A stretch of DNA of 41,047 nt from Bacteroidota bacterium (GCA_021779665.1 JAJYAG010000041.1:1-41047), one strand, 5' to 3'; positions 1 to 7,414 are shown, counted from the stretch's first letter. The notes: generated by a model from the letters alone, not told the origin. Program-made: numbers and translations.

Positions 1-1
1 G

Positions 2-58
2 TATAAAGTATGGACCCGTGTCATAAAAAACAATTTGGATGCAGTTTTGAAGAAGTAG
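2..58 (+). CDS. 3' tail of an upstream gene (partial)
   Basis: Frame 2 reads 18 codons from the left edge (YKVWTRVIKNNLDAVLKK) to a TAG stop at 56-58. The amphipathic, Lys-rich C-terminus and normal codon use look like the true end of a protein. There is too little to name a family, and the possibility that it is a chance frame cannot be excluded. Confidence 0.35.
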   Translation, partial: YKVWTRVIKNNLDAVLKK

Positions 59-70
59 TATGAACCCACA

Positions 71-84
71 TGTTTTGCAAAACA
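71..84. repeat. 14-bp perfect palindrome
   Basis: TGTTTTGCAAAACA is its own reverse complement. It lies between the end of the left-edge frame and the small membrane protein gene at 148. It has no T-tract, so it is not a terminator. It could be an operator, but nothing else supports that. Confidence 0.4.
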
Positions 85-147
85 CAAACTCAGGAATATG
101 ATATTCAGCAACATGAGGGTTCCATCATTCCTTAATTAAAAAAATAT

Positions 148-354
148 ATGATGAAACGGCTAAAGGAAATACTTCTGGTCATAATGTCAATGGTGGTAAT
201 GACAATTTCAGTACTTCTGCTGACAATTGTCTCCCTGGTTTCTATGGCATTCAATTCCCTCCTTTTTATCCTGATGGTTGCCGGCCTGAGTCTACCCATG
301 TTTGGAAATATGCTTATAGGTATGCTCCCGCAAAAAGGAGAAAGCCGTAAGTAA
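148..354 (+). CDS. small hydrophobic membrane protein, unknown function
   Basis: This 68-residue frame starts MMKRLKEILL. It has a Lys/Arg-containing N-terminus, two hydrophobic segments (about residues 8-33 and 37-60) separated by a short polar stretch, and a basic tail ending GESRK. That pattern suits a two-pass inner-membrane peptide with both ends in the cytoplasm. No family is recognised and no Shine-Dalgarno is visible, which is normal in this phylum. It sits alone, followed by repeats. It may be a real small gene, or a chance frame in AT-rich DNA; the consistent hydrophobic pattern favours a gene only slightly. Confidence 0.4.
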   Translation: MMKRLKEILLVIMSMVVMTISVLLLTIVSLVSMAFNSLLFILMVAGLSLPMFGNMLIGMLPQKGESRK

Positions 355-396
355 AAAGTAAGATCCCGAATTCATTTAGCCGATGTTCTGTTATTG

Positions 397-513
397 CCCC
401 TTCGTAAGGGGTTGGGGTTGTATTCCTCACAAGCCCCATCTTCGGTCCCCCTCTCCTCCAGGAGAACTTAGCGAAACGGTCTCACGACCGAAGGGAGTAA
501 CGATGGGGTGAGG
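397..513. repeat. REP-like palindromic repeat, long form
   Basis: It begins with a 'ccccttcgtaaggggttggggtt' type hairpin at 397-419 and continues with the long form of the Bacteroidota intergenic palindrome at 441-513: ttcggtc-ccctctcctccaggaga, then acttagcgaaacggtctcacgaccgaa and ending ggggtgagg. Related long forms occur at 6381-6452 and 8124-8196. Noncoding. Confidence 0.75.
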
Positions 514-566
514 CTTCCCAGCCAAAAATCCCTCCATGCCGAGGGTTTTTCACAACCCAGGCAATC

Positions 567-758
567 GGCCTTTTAAAAATGCCGTTAAAAAAAATAAAGA
601 TTTGACGTTATGAGGGGATTTGTTTGAGCGGGTAGATAGCTATAACTTCCACTTTTGACAATATTCAGCAGATAAATAAAATGTTGGAAATACAATCAAG
701 TAGCGAGTTTATCCCCGCAGTAGACAAATCTTTATTTTTTAGGCATTTTTAAGAAGCC
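567..758. mobile_element. MITE-like element, copy A (inverted ends)
   Basis: The left arm at 567-604 (ggccttttaaaaatgcc then an A-rich run ending aaagatttg) is matched in inverted orientation by the right arm at 725-758 (caaatctttatttttt then aggcatttttaagaagcc). The arms are about 34 bp with small indels. The 120-bp interior has no ORF. A second copy lies exactly 2220 bp downstream (2786-2978). Over 601-800 versus 2821-3020 I count three mismatches, so the copies are about 98% identical. Two left-arm-only fragments lie at 2215-2252 and 2505-2541. Copy number, interior size and inverted ends suggest a non-autonomous mobile repeat. No target-site duplication is obvious. Confidence 0.55.
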
Positions 759-795
759 TTGACTTTTTGGTCCTTTTGTGTCAAGACAAAAGGAC
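758..795. repeat. overlapping alternative hairpins beside copy A
   Basis: A 10-bp perfect stem GTCCTTTTGT (770-779)/ACAAAAGGAC (786-795) has the 6-nt loop GTCAAG (780-785). That loop is the exact complement of CTTGAC at 758-763. The two pairings compete or partly combine. The segment is identical in the second copy (2978-3015). It resembles a sequence often seen translated in spurious Bacteroidota ORFs, but I know no name for it. Confidence 0.6.
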
Positions 796-1123
796 GAAAG
801 ATAAATATTGTAATAGGATCAAATCGAATCGCATTGCCGTGAGGGGGTGGCATATCCTGTTTCTGGATGATCCCAATGCGGCGATATAAGCCTCTTCACA
901 AGTCATATATTCCGTCAAACCTTTCCTCCCGATAAACGATTTATTCAATCGCCAATGTTCTGTTATAGTCCCCTTCTCAAGAAGTTGGGGTTAACTCCGG
1001 TCACCCTCTCCTGGGAGGCGAGGGCCTTTCTCCATAAATCGTCTGAATACCCGCAATATAGGTCATCGCGATGCAGCTAATAAGGTTTTCTTAACTGAAT
1101 ATTTACAAATTGATCCCTGCTCT
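796..1123. other. intergenic region with repeat fragments
   Basis: No credible gene. The flank of copy A continues to about 860 and is loosely matched at 3016-3080. A degraded REP-like stretch lies at about 969-1030 (ccccttctcaagaagttggggtt, then caccctctcctgggaggcgaggg). Confidence 0.6.
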
Positions 1124-1245
1124 GCAGCTTAGCAGCCACGTAGCGGTGATCTCTTTGTAGCAAAATACATGATAGAAATTCTTTCAAGCCGCGTAGCGGT
1201 GACCTATTGGTTCAACCCGCAGCTTTTCCGACTGATCTACCATCC
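1124..1245. repeat. 'gccgcgtagcggtga' block, copy E1
   Basis: This ~120-bp block contains two direct copies of agcc(g/a)cgtagcggtga about 55 bp apart, linked by a tctctttgtagcaaaa stretch and followed by ttcaacccgcagcttttcc. Closely similar blocks lie at 2295-2418 and 2584-2708. Each 16-mer contains the short dyad ccgcgtagcgg. Noncoding. Confidence 0.7.
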
Positions 1246-1302
1246 TTCCAACTTTCCCAATAAAAAACATCCTCTCTAAGCTGATAATTTGAAAAAATGT
1301 TT

Positions 1303-1323
1303 GTAACTTAAATTAAAAGTTAC
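1303..1323. promoter_or_regulatory. inverted repeat upstream of the coiled-coil gene
   Basis: GTAACTT (1303-1309) and AAGTTAC (1317-1323) form a perfect 7-bp inverted repeat with a 7-nt AT spacer, 70-90 bp upstream of the start at 1393. The size suits a dimeric regulator site, but no regulator is known, so this is a suggestion only. Confidence 0.3.
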
Positions 1324-1392
1324 ATGAGGGAATACAAACCTGAAAACCAGACTTTTTAATATTCAACAATACTTACTTTTAATAAGGTGCAT

Positions 1393-2019
1393 ATGAAAAC
1401 AAACTTTACAGTTTTTGGAAAACATGGCTCAATTGTAGTTAGGCTCAACAGTTTTTTATTATTGATTGCGTTTACGATTTTCTGCTCTGCTTCTGCTTTT
1501 GGGCAAGTCGACAAAAAAGCCGCTGAAATAAAAAAGCTTGAAACAGCTCTTAATACTGCCAAAGCCAACCTGGCAAAAGCCGAAAAACAGCTGGCAATTG
1601 CCGACTCACTCGTTTCGACCGGAGAAACCATGGTATCGGAAGGAAAATCGGAAGGCAAAAGTCTTGCTAACGACAGAAAGAAACTTGACAAGGAATATGC
1701 GGTCAGCAGAAAGCCTTTGGACAAGCAGATGAAATCGAAGGACAAAGATGAGGTGACCCAGGCTAAAAATGAGCTGAAGGCAATGGATTTAAAATACAAA
1801 GCCGATCTGAAGGCTAATGACACTCAGGCCAAAGGCATAACTAAAAAAATGACTACCGGCGAAGCCAATATGAACAAAGGTAAAGCCGGCCAGAAAACTG
1901 CCGAAGCAGCTGTAAAAAACGCTCAGGCAGCTTTGGATGCAGCACAGGAAAAATATGACGCAGCAACAGGAGCAGGTGGTGATGAAGAAGATGGTGGCAA
2001 AAAGAAAAAGAAAAAATAA
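1393..2019 (+). CDS. secreted lysine-rich coiled-coil protein
   Basis: A 208-residue protein from ATG 1393; a GTG six bases upstream (1387) would add only MH. Residues 1-38 are a signal peptide: a basic start, the hydrophobic core SFLLLIAFTIFCSASA, and a probable cut after AFGQ or just before it. The mature part is almost entirely Ala/Lys/Glu/Asp heptad-like helix (about 42-195) with repeated AEKQLA-, AKNELKA- and AQAALDAA-type segments, then a flexible GAGGDEEDGG hinge and a terminal run of six lysines. It is probably a periplasmic or surface rod-like protein. No enzyme motif is visible and no family is recognised. The Lys tail could contact lipopolysaccharide, DNA or peptidoglycan (inference). 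It is monocistronic, with repeats upstream and its own terminator. Confidence 0.75.
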   Translation: MKTNFTVFGKHGSIVVRLNSFLLLIAFTIFCSASAFGQVDKKAAEIKKLETALNTAKANLAKAEKQLAIADSLVSTGETMVSEGKSEGKSLANDRKKLDKEYAVSRKPLDKQMKSKDKDEVTQAKNELKAMDLKYKADLKANDTQAKGITKKMTTGEANMNKGKAGQKTAEAAVKNAQAALDAAQEKYDAATGAGGDEEDGGKKKKKK

Positions 2020-2036
2020 TTCCGAAAGCCAGTTAA

Positions 2037-2069
2037 AATAGCCTGAAACCATTTCAGGCTATTTTTTTT
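2037..2069 (+). terminator. rho-independent terminator
   Basis: The perfect 12-bp stem AATAGCCTGAAA (2037-2048)/TTTCAGGCTATT (2052-2063) with loop CCA is followed by a T-run to 2069. It lies 17 bp after the stop of the coiled-coil gene. Confidence 0.9.
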
Positions 2070-2111
2070 GCTGGCGGGTTACACACGAAAGAAGTTGAGA
2101 TTAATCCTCCC

Positions 2112-2427
2112 TGGCCACCTTCTTCAGCCACCCTCTCCTCCCAGGAAAAGGCGGGGTGAGGCTTCCCTGCCAAAAATCCTCCCTTGTCGAGGGTTGTCCA
2201 CAACCCAGGCAATCGGCCTTCTAAAAATGCTGTTAAAAAAAATAAAGATTTGACGTTATGAGGAGTGCCGATAGCTATCGGCATGTTTGAGCGGGCAGAG
2301 CTTAGCAGCCGCGTAGCGGTGATCTCTTCGTAGCAAAAATTCATGACCAGGATTCTTTCAAGCCGCGTAGCGGTGACCTATTGCTTCAACCCGCAACTTT
2401 TCCGACTGATCCACCATTCCTCTTTCC
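2112..2427. repeat. composite repeat, tandem unit 1
   Basis: The order is: REP core ccaccctctcctcccag (about 2116), hairpin GGGTTGTccACAACCC (2191-2206), left arm of the MITE-like element (2215-2252), palindrome TGCCGATAGCTATCGGCA (2266-2283), then the cgtagcggtga block (2295-2418). Unit 2 repeats the same order at 2437-2716, offset 289 bp at the palindrome. Noncoding. Confidence 0.7.
2295..2418. repeat. 'gccgcgtagcggtga' block, copy E2
   Basis: Two direct agccgcgtagcggtga copies with the same linker and tail as the block at 1124-1245, closest to the copy at 2584-2708. It forms the second half of tandem unit 1. Confidence 0.7.
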
Positions 2428-2436
2428 TCAGTCAAT

Positions 2437-2716
2437 CTTCGGCCACCCTCTCCTCCCAGCCAAAAACCCTCCCTTGTCGAGGGTTGTCCACAACCCAGGC
2501 AATCGGCCTTCTAAAAATGCCGTAAAAAAAATAAAGATTTGAAGTTATGAGGGGTGCCGATAGCTATCGGCATGTTTGAGCGGGCAGAGCTTAGCAGCCG
2601 CGTAGCGGTGATCTCTTTGTAGCAAAATTCATGATCAGGATTCTTTCAAGCCGCGTAGCGGTGACCTATTGGTTCAACCCGCAACTTTTCCGGCTAATCC
2701 AACATTCCTCAGTCAA
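2437..2716. repeat. composite repeat, tandem unit 2
   Basis: Same modules as unit 1: REP core, hairpin GGGTTGTccACAACCC (2481-2496), left arm (2505-2541), TGCCGATAGCTATCGGCA (2555-2572), cgtagcggtga block (2584-2708). Compared with unit 1 it lacks about 27 bp after the REP core (ggaaaaggcggggtgaggcttccctg). Confidence 0.7.
2584..2708. repeat. 'gccgcgtagcggtga' block, copy E3
   Basis: Third copy of the block and the second half of tandem unit 2. Differences from E2 are scattered substitutions. Confidence 0.7.
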
Positions 2717-2785
2717 TCTTCGGTCACCCTCTCCTCCCAGCCCAAAGTCCTCCCATGCAGAAGGTTGTTCACAACCCAGGCAATC

Positions 2786-2978
2786 GGCCTTTTAAAAATG
2801 TCGTTAAAAAAAAATAAAGATTTGACGTTATGAGGGGATTTGTTTGAGCGGTTAGATAGCTATAATTTCCACTTCTGACAATATTCAGCAGATAAATAAA
2901 ATGTTGGAAATACAATCAAGTAGCGAGTTTATCCCCGCAGTAGACAAATCTTTATTTTTTAGGCATTTTTAAGAAGCC
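2786..2978. mobile_element. MITE-like element, copy B (inverted ends)
   Basis: Second full copy of the inverted-end element. The left arm is at 2786-2824 and the right arm at about 2945-2978. It differs from copy A by a few substitutions and one extra A in the A-run. It is preceded by the third partial REP/hairpin module (2717-2785), so the same upstream module leads into either the full element or the cgtagcggtga block. Confidence 0.55.
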
Positions 2979-3015
2979 TTGACTTTTTGGTCCTTTTGTG
3001 TCAAGACAAAAGGAC
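2978..3015. repeat. overlapping alternative hairpins beside copy B
   Basis: Identical to 758-795. The CTTGAC at its start can pair with the loop of the GTCCTTTTGT/ACAAAAGGAC hairpin. Confidence 0.6.
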
Positions 3016-3093
3016 GAAAGAAAAATATGGTTAATAGGATTAAAATTGAATCGCATGGCCATAAAGGGTGGAACATACCCATATATCACCCCT

Positions 3094-3182
3094 CTGTTAT
3101 AGCCCCTTCTCAAGGGGTTGGGGTTAATCCCTTTATCCCAATTCTTCGGTCACCCTCTCTGGAGGAGAGGGACGGGGTGAGG
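3094..3182. repeat. REP-like palindromic repeat, short form
   Basis: A gccccttctcaaggggttgg hairpin (about 3101-3120) followed by ttcggtcaccctctc-tggaggagaggg-acggggtgagg (3145-3182). It lies directly against the 3' end of the GH2 gene and could act in 3' end processing (inference). Confidence 0.75.
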
Positions 3183-3197
3183 TCATCCCAAATTCCA

Positions 3198-6100
3198 TCA
3201 CCTGCTCCCCTTCTCGCCATACCTCAGATAATTCACCAAAAGCTTTTTGGCAACTACCGACGGCGAATTCCCTTCTTTTATAGATCCCAGGATATCGAGC
3301 GCGGAGAGGATAATTTTACCTTTTCCAACAGGTATGATGCTCACAACCGAATACAGCTCCTGCTTATGGTCGGAAGCAGCTCCTACAAGCACATCATCGC
3401 CATTCAAGCGCAAACCAATCCGCTTCCTTTTGTATTGGGCAAAACACTGGTATTCCCAGTTAAACACACAATTCACCTGCAGCCCTTCAAAGAGTGGATT
3501 CTCCTTCACGAAGTAATTCCCGCCGTACCACAAAGTACCAAGTGGATGAACTCCGCGGTAATCCACAATTTCGCGGCGACCGAGCGATTGCGCCCATGCT
3601 CCGGCACTGCCTGCAATGATCAGGGTATGACCTTCGGCCACCCATTCGTAAAGCTCATGACGGATAGGATAATTTTCGGGAGGCGTAGCTTCTCCAACCA
3701 GCAGGCACGATGTCTTTGGCCGCCCTCCCTTATAATTCTGGATTGATTTCAGGCCTGCCTCGCTCAGGTATTTCTGCAGAATTCCCGAGGTGTCCATCAC
3801 CGAGAAATTACCTGCCAGCTTTTCAATACCAGGAGTTACAGCATACAGCATCTCCTGTCCTTCGGTGATAAGCTCATTATCGCGGGTCAGTTTGACATCC
3901 ACCTGGGTATAACCTTCGGTTTGGGGTACGACTTCAATACCTTTTACAAGAAGTTCCCCAAAAACATTCCCGCCGCTGACCTTCACAGGATAAGTCTTTT
4001 TAAATGATTCACCCTTCGGGTCAGTTACCGAAACCTCAGCTTCAAAATCGCCTTTCAGGTCAACTTCGTTCACAATAAAAAGGTCGACGAATGTCTTGTG
4101 ATTTAACTCCAGAACTTTATTCCGGGCTTTCACTGCAAGATACATGGGCTGATTATAATGTGCTATCAGGTTCAAATCGCCTTTGGGGTTGCGGTAGATA
4201 TCCACTATGCCCGAATGGTTCTCAAGTTTGTTTTCCTCCCAGCCGTTGATGGCATATCCGTCGTTGATATTGTTGATGCGCATGTTCTCTATGGCCCTGC
4301 CCTGATAGTAAAAGGCTACATTCCCCATTGCGCGTGTTAAATTGTCGACATTGGGAAAGGCCTTCCTGAAGCCTCGTTCCGAAATGTACTTATCGTAAGT
4401 GTCAAATAACTGAAGGAAATCGTCACTGTCCCACCCTCTGGTATCTTCCTGTTCAATGGCATTCTTTATAATCTCAAACCTTCCGGGAGTGCCAATGGCA
4501 CCTTCTTCACCATAAAAAACTATTTCATCCTTATGGGTGGAATTCAGATAATAATCATCGGGACCATTGTACATCTCATCATAATAGGAACCCGGCCCAC
4601 CGGCATGATGCTCGTCCCACCAGCCCTGGTACTGCAACTCATGGTTATAAGGCATCATATGAAGTTTAACAGGTGCAGGAGTCCTGGGGCAACGTCCACC
4701 GTACTGCGGCATGTCGGACGAAAAATACTGGGAGGTGTAGGTGATAATTCTTGTTTCGTCGAGCCTGTGCGCTTCGGCAATATCGGCACGACTCTGGGGT
4801 TTGGGATCCTGGCAGCTCTCATTGGCCATATTATAAATGACAAGTGAAGGGTGATTCCTGTCGCGCTTTACCATACGCAGGAGTTTTTCACGACCCCACA
4901 TCCTGGAGAATTTATCTTCGCCTTCGCGATATCCGCCCGGCTCTTCATAGTATAAGATACCAAGTTCATCAGCAAAGTCGAGCAGTTGAGCCTGCCCGAT
5001 GCCCCGGTGAAAATTCAGCATATTGAGACCGAGTTTTTTGGCCGTATTGATTTGTTTGATGGCAAGCTGACTGGTGGGAAATATTCCATTTACCGGCCAG
5101 AAACCCCAGGATATCGATGTACGGAGAACAATACGCTGGTTGTTGAGAAAAAACTGTTTATCGCCGGCAACATCACGAACCTCAAACCAGCGGAATCCGA
5201 AACGGCGGATAAAGGCATCCTCACTCCCATCCTTGCCCTTCCAGGTTACTGATAAGAGGTATAGTTCAGGCTTGTCGGGCGACCATGACAAAGCCTCGGG
5301 ATAGCTGATCGATTTGCGGTATACCGGAACCATCGAGTCAGCCTTCACATTTATCTTTTCCTGCAGCAACACCTCCCGTGATCCCCATTTGGAAAGGGTA
5401 AAGGTGAGAGTTCCCGGAACACTGTCGCGGCGGTTTAATGTCACTTCAGCATCGATACCGGTAACAGAGGGCTTATTTTTAATGAATACATCATCGATAT
5501 AGGAACGGTCGGTAACATACATACGTACTTTGCCAGTAATACCTCCAAAACCATGACTTGGCATAATGCGGTAATTACCCCACTGGAAATAAGGCCAGTC
5601 GCACCAGGTGAAGTCACCGTTGGGATCGGTAATTCTGATGGCTAGCTGGTTTTTACCTTCTTTCAAAAATGGGGTGGCATCCACTTCAAAGGGAGTGCCA
5701 TCCACGAGGTTGTACCCCGCAAGCTTACGGTTGATATAAACCTCAGCCCGGAGACGTGCACTTTCAAAGTGAAGCATAACCCGGCGCTGCAGATCATCGT
5801 CCGAAACATTGAACTGCGACGAGAACCACGAAACACCGATATAATCGCCGGTAACACCATAAGCATTGCCGTTCCTGCCCCAAAAATGCTCTTCAACTGT
5901 AGCCGGTAGTTTAATATTTTTCCCAATACCCTTTTCGAGCTGAGTCCAGCCACATGATGGCGCATTTACAGGCATACTGTTTAAGGAACCCGGGAAAATC
6001 ATCAGCGTGTCATCCTGCCAGTTTCGGGTTGTATCGAGCCATATCCGCCAGTTACGTTCCGAGAGGTCAGTCACATCCTCCCTTTCGAACCAGGAGTTGT

Positions 6101-6203
6101 CATTTTCAGAAATCAAAGGACCGCTGTTATGATTCCGGCCACCGCATCCCGAGATTATTATGGTGAGAATAACGACTTTTAAAATTGCAAGTTTCTTAAC
6201 CAT
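3198..6203 (-). CDS. GH2-family glycoside hydrolase, lipoprotein
   Basis: A 1001-residue lipoprotein: signal peptide with lipobox ISGC (Cys20). A jelly-roll sugar-binding domain of the GH2 type spans about 85-215 (AEVYINRKLAGYN, FEVDATPFLKEGKNQLAIRI), an Ig-like sandwich about 220-330, and the TIM barrel about 340-620. The likely acid/base is E462 in YNMANES, and the nucleophile is E566 in FYGEEGA, where GH2 enzymes usually have E-[YF]-G. A C-terminal region (about 800-1000) with LIIAGSAGAW and GKGKIILSALDI looks like a glutamine-amidotransferase-like fold used for oligomerisation. It would cleave a beta-linked sugar at the periplasmic or outer face. Beta-galactosidase, mannosidase and glucuronidase activities cannot be told apart here. 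It is divergent from the ECF sigma gene and probably belongs to the same PUL. Confidence 0.88.
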   Translation of the reverse strand: MVKKLAILKVVILTIIISGCGGRNHNSGPLISENDNSWFEREDVTDLSERNWRIWLDTTRNWQDDTLMIFPGSLNSMPVNAPSCGWTQLEKGIGKNIKLPATVEEHFWGRNGNAYGVTGDYIGVSWFSSQFNVSDDDLQRRVMLHFESARLRAEVYINRKLAGYNLVDGTPFEVDATPFLKEGKNQLAIRITDPNGDFTWCDWPYFQWGNYRIMPSHGFGGITGKVRMYVTDRSYIDDVFIKNKPSVTGIDAEVTLNRRDSVPGTLTFTLSKWGSREVLLQEKINVKADSMVPVYRKSISYPEALSWSPDKPELYLLSVTWKGKDGSEDAFIRRFGFRWFEVRDVAGDKQFFLNNQRIVLRTSISWGFWPVNGIFPTSQLAIKQINTAKKLGLNMLNFHRGIGQAQLLDFADELGILYYEEPGGYREGEDKFSRMWGREKLLRMVKRDRNHPSLVIYNMANESCQDPKPQSRADIAEAHRLDETRIITYTSQYFSSDMPQYGGRCPRTPAPVKLHMMPYNHELQYQGWWDEHHAGGPGSYYDEMYNGPDDYYLNSTHKDEIVFYGEEGAIGTPGRFEIIKNAIEQEDTRGWDSDDFLQLFDTYDKYISERGFRKAFPNVDNLTRAMGNVAFYYQGRAIENMRINNINDGYAINGWEENKLENHSGIVDIYRNPKGDLNLIAHYNQPMYLAVKARNKVLELNHKTFVDLFIVNEVDLKGDFEAEVSVTDPKGESFKKTYPVKVSGGNVFGELLVKGIEVVPQTEGYTQVDVKLTRDNELITEGQEMLYAVTPGIEKLAGNFSVMDTSGILQKYLSEAGLKSIQNYKGGRPKTSCLLVGEATPPENYPIRHELYEWVAEGHTLIIAGSAGAWAQSLGRREIVDYRGVHPLGTLWYGGNYFVKENPLFEGLQVNCVFNWEYQCFAQYKRKRIGLRLNGDDVLVGAASDHKQELYSVVSIIPVGKGKIILSALDILGSIKEGNSPSVVAKKLLVNYLRYGEKGSR

Positions 6204-6380
6204 CGAATAATTTTTTCTTATGTAAAGGTTAGGAATATATCAGAGTTGTTTATTGCATTATCAGTCTTAAACTTTAACAAAAATACATTTTAACTTTAAA
6301 ATATTCATATGAAATCCATTTAACTAACAAAAGGAAGCTAATTCCAACCCGCTCAATTCCATATGCAAAGCCCCTCCCAC

Positions 6381-6452
6381 CGGTCACCCTCTCCTCGCAG
6401 GAGAACTTAGCGGAGCGGTCTCACAACCGAAGAGAGTAGCGCAGGGGTGAGG
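6381..6452. repeat. REP-like palindromic repeat, long form
   Basis: cggtcaccctctcctcgcaggagaa, then cttagcggagcggtctcacaaccgaa and ending ggggtgagg. It lies in the 437-bp divergent space between the GH2 and ECF sigma genes. Confidence 0.75.
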
Positions 6453-6472
6453 TTTATTTTATTTAAAACAGA

Positions 6473-6485
6473 GTTCCGTAGGAAC
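6473..6485. repeat. GTTCC-gta-GGAAC mini-hairpin
   Basis: A 5-bp perfect stem around 'gta'. A related GCACC-gtta-GGTGC occurs at 7358-7371. It lies upstream of the ECF sigma gene. An AT-rich imperfect inverted repeat (gtaaataaa...tttattttac) follows at about 6524-6551. Confidence 0.45.
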
Positions 6486-6640
6486 GACTCTCAACACCTA
6501 ACGCAAACCCTTAACCCTCATCGTAAATAAAATTATGATGATTTATTTTACCCCGAATTTCCAACATAATTAATATGTTTGTTTCTTTAAAATTGGGAAT
6601 AGGCCCTTTTTTCCATTATCATCTTTTGTAAAAAGATTCT

Positions 6641-7228
6641 ATGGTTATCAATTCCGGTGAGGACTATCATATGAAAATCAGTCAGGGTGACAAAGCCGCC
6701 TTTGATGCCTTTTTCAGGACCTATTATATTCTGCTCCGTAACTATGCATTTAAAATTGTAAAAGATATTTCTCTGGCCGAAGACATCGTTCAGGATACGT
6801 TTTTCAATGTGTGGCTGAAACGGGAACAACTTTCGAACGTGAAAAACATGGGAGCTTATGTGCGGACTGTGGTTCATAACGAAAGTATTTCGGTACTGCG
6901 GAAAAAGATCGACAAAGGCTTTGCCATCGATGGCTCCAATATTTACGAATTCGAAAAGCTGTATGCTGAAATCCTCCAATACCACGACACCATATTAAGC
7001 AAAGAACTGTCAATGAAAATAGGAGAATCCATAGAACTTTTACCTGCCCAATGCCGGACAGTTTTTATTTTAAGCCGCTCTTTCGGTTTTAAGAACAAAG
7101 AAATAGCCGATCAGCTTGGTATTTCAATAAAGGCAGTTGAAAAGCATATTACAAAAGCTTTAGCTCATTTAAGAGAACATTTGAAGGAATATTTGTCGGT
7201 GATTATACTCGCCTTGCTGCTGGGCTAG
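6641..7228 (+). CDS. ECF sigma factor of the PUL
   Basis: A 195-residue sigma-70 family ECF protein of the Bacteroidota PUL type. Region 2 spans about 16-75 (KAAFDAFFRTYYILLRNYA, LAEDIVQDTFFNVW) and region 4 about 130-182 (LLPAQCRTVFILSRSFGFKN, the IADQLGISIKAVEKHITKAL helix-turn-helix). It directs RNA polymerase to the susC/susD promoter when released by its anti-sigma partner. ATG 6641 is preferred over ATG 6671 because the extra residues complete the usual lead-in to region 2. The C-terminal YLSVIILALLLG is hydrophobic. The partner FecR (8395) is 1.17 kb away on the same strand with no gene between, whereas such pairs are usually adjacent. Confidence 0.92.
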   Translation: MVINSGEDYHMKISQGDKAAFDAFFRTYYILLRNYAFKIVKDISLAEDIVQDTFFNVWLKREQLSNVKNMGAYVRTVVHNESISVLRKKIDKGFAIDGSNIYEFEKLYAEILQYHDTILSKELSMKIGESIELLPAQCRTVFILSRSFGFKNKEIADQLGISIKAVEKHITKALAHLREHLKEYLSVIILALLLG

Positions 7229-7257
7229 TAATTAGCTGGTAGTAAATAAATATAAAA

Positions 7258-7295
7258 CCTCACCCCGGCCCTCTCCTCCAGAGAGGGTGACCGAA
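7258..7295. repeat. REP-like palindromic repeat, short form, inverted
   Basis: cctcaccccggccctctcctcc followed by agagagggtgaccgaa: the same element as 7655-7694 in the opposite orientation, starting 30 bp after the sigma factor stop. The two form an inverted pair about 400 bp apart. Confidence 0.75.
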
Positions 7296-7357
7296 GAATG
7301 AGTTCTCACCCAAAATAGGGGCATAATGCGGTGGTGACAGGTCTATCTCGGTTTTAA

Positions 7358-7414
7358 GCACCGTTAGGTGCGGCCCGCTTTGTAGCCCGGGGTGGAGCAA
7401 AGCGGAACCCCGGG
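7358..7414. repeat. paired hairpins GCACC/GGTGC and CCCGGGGT/ACCCCGGG
   Basis: GCACC (7358-7362)/GGTGC (7367-7371) is followed by CCCGGGGT (7386-7393)/ACCCCGGG (7407-7414) with a 13-nt loop. I recognise the second from Bacteroidota intergenic DNA, where 'gtagcccggggtggagc' is frequent. There is no T-tract. Confidence 0.6.

Noticed and set aside
758-795. A complete H-type pseudoknot
   Set aside because: The order of the arms fits, but there are no linker bases between the second, third and fourth arms, so both full stems cannot form together; alternative hairpins are the safer reading.
2112-2980. Possible CRISPR array
   Set aside because: The direct repeats are ~290 bp composite units without regular 20-40 bp spacers, and no cas gene is present.
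567-3015. Insertion sequence with transposase
   Set aside because: No frame in 1-3200 encodes a transposase or integrase motif; only non-autonomous elements can be claimed.
2979-3746. Plus-strand 255-codon frame
   Set aside because: It begins in the repeat hairpin (TFWSFCVKTKGRK is a familiar spurious translation), runs through a REP and then antisense to the GH2 gene.
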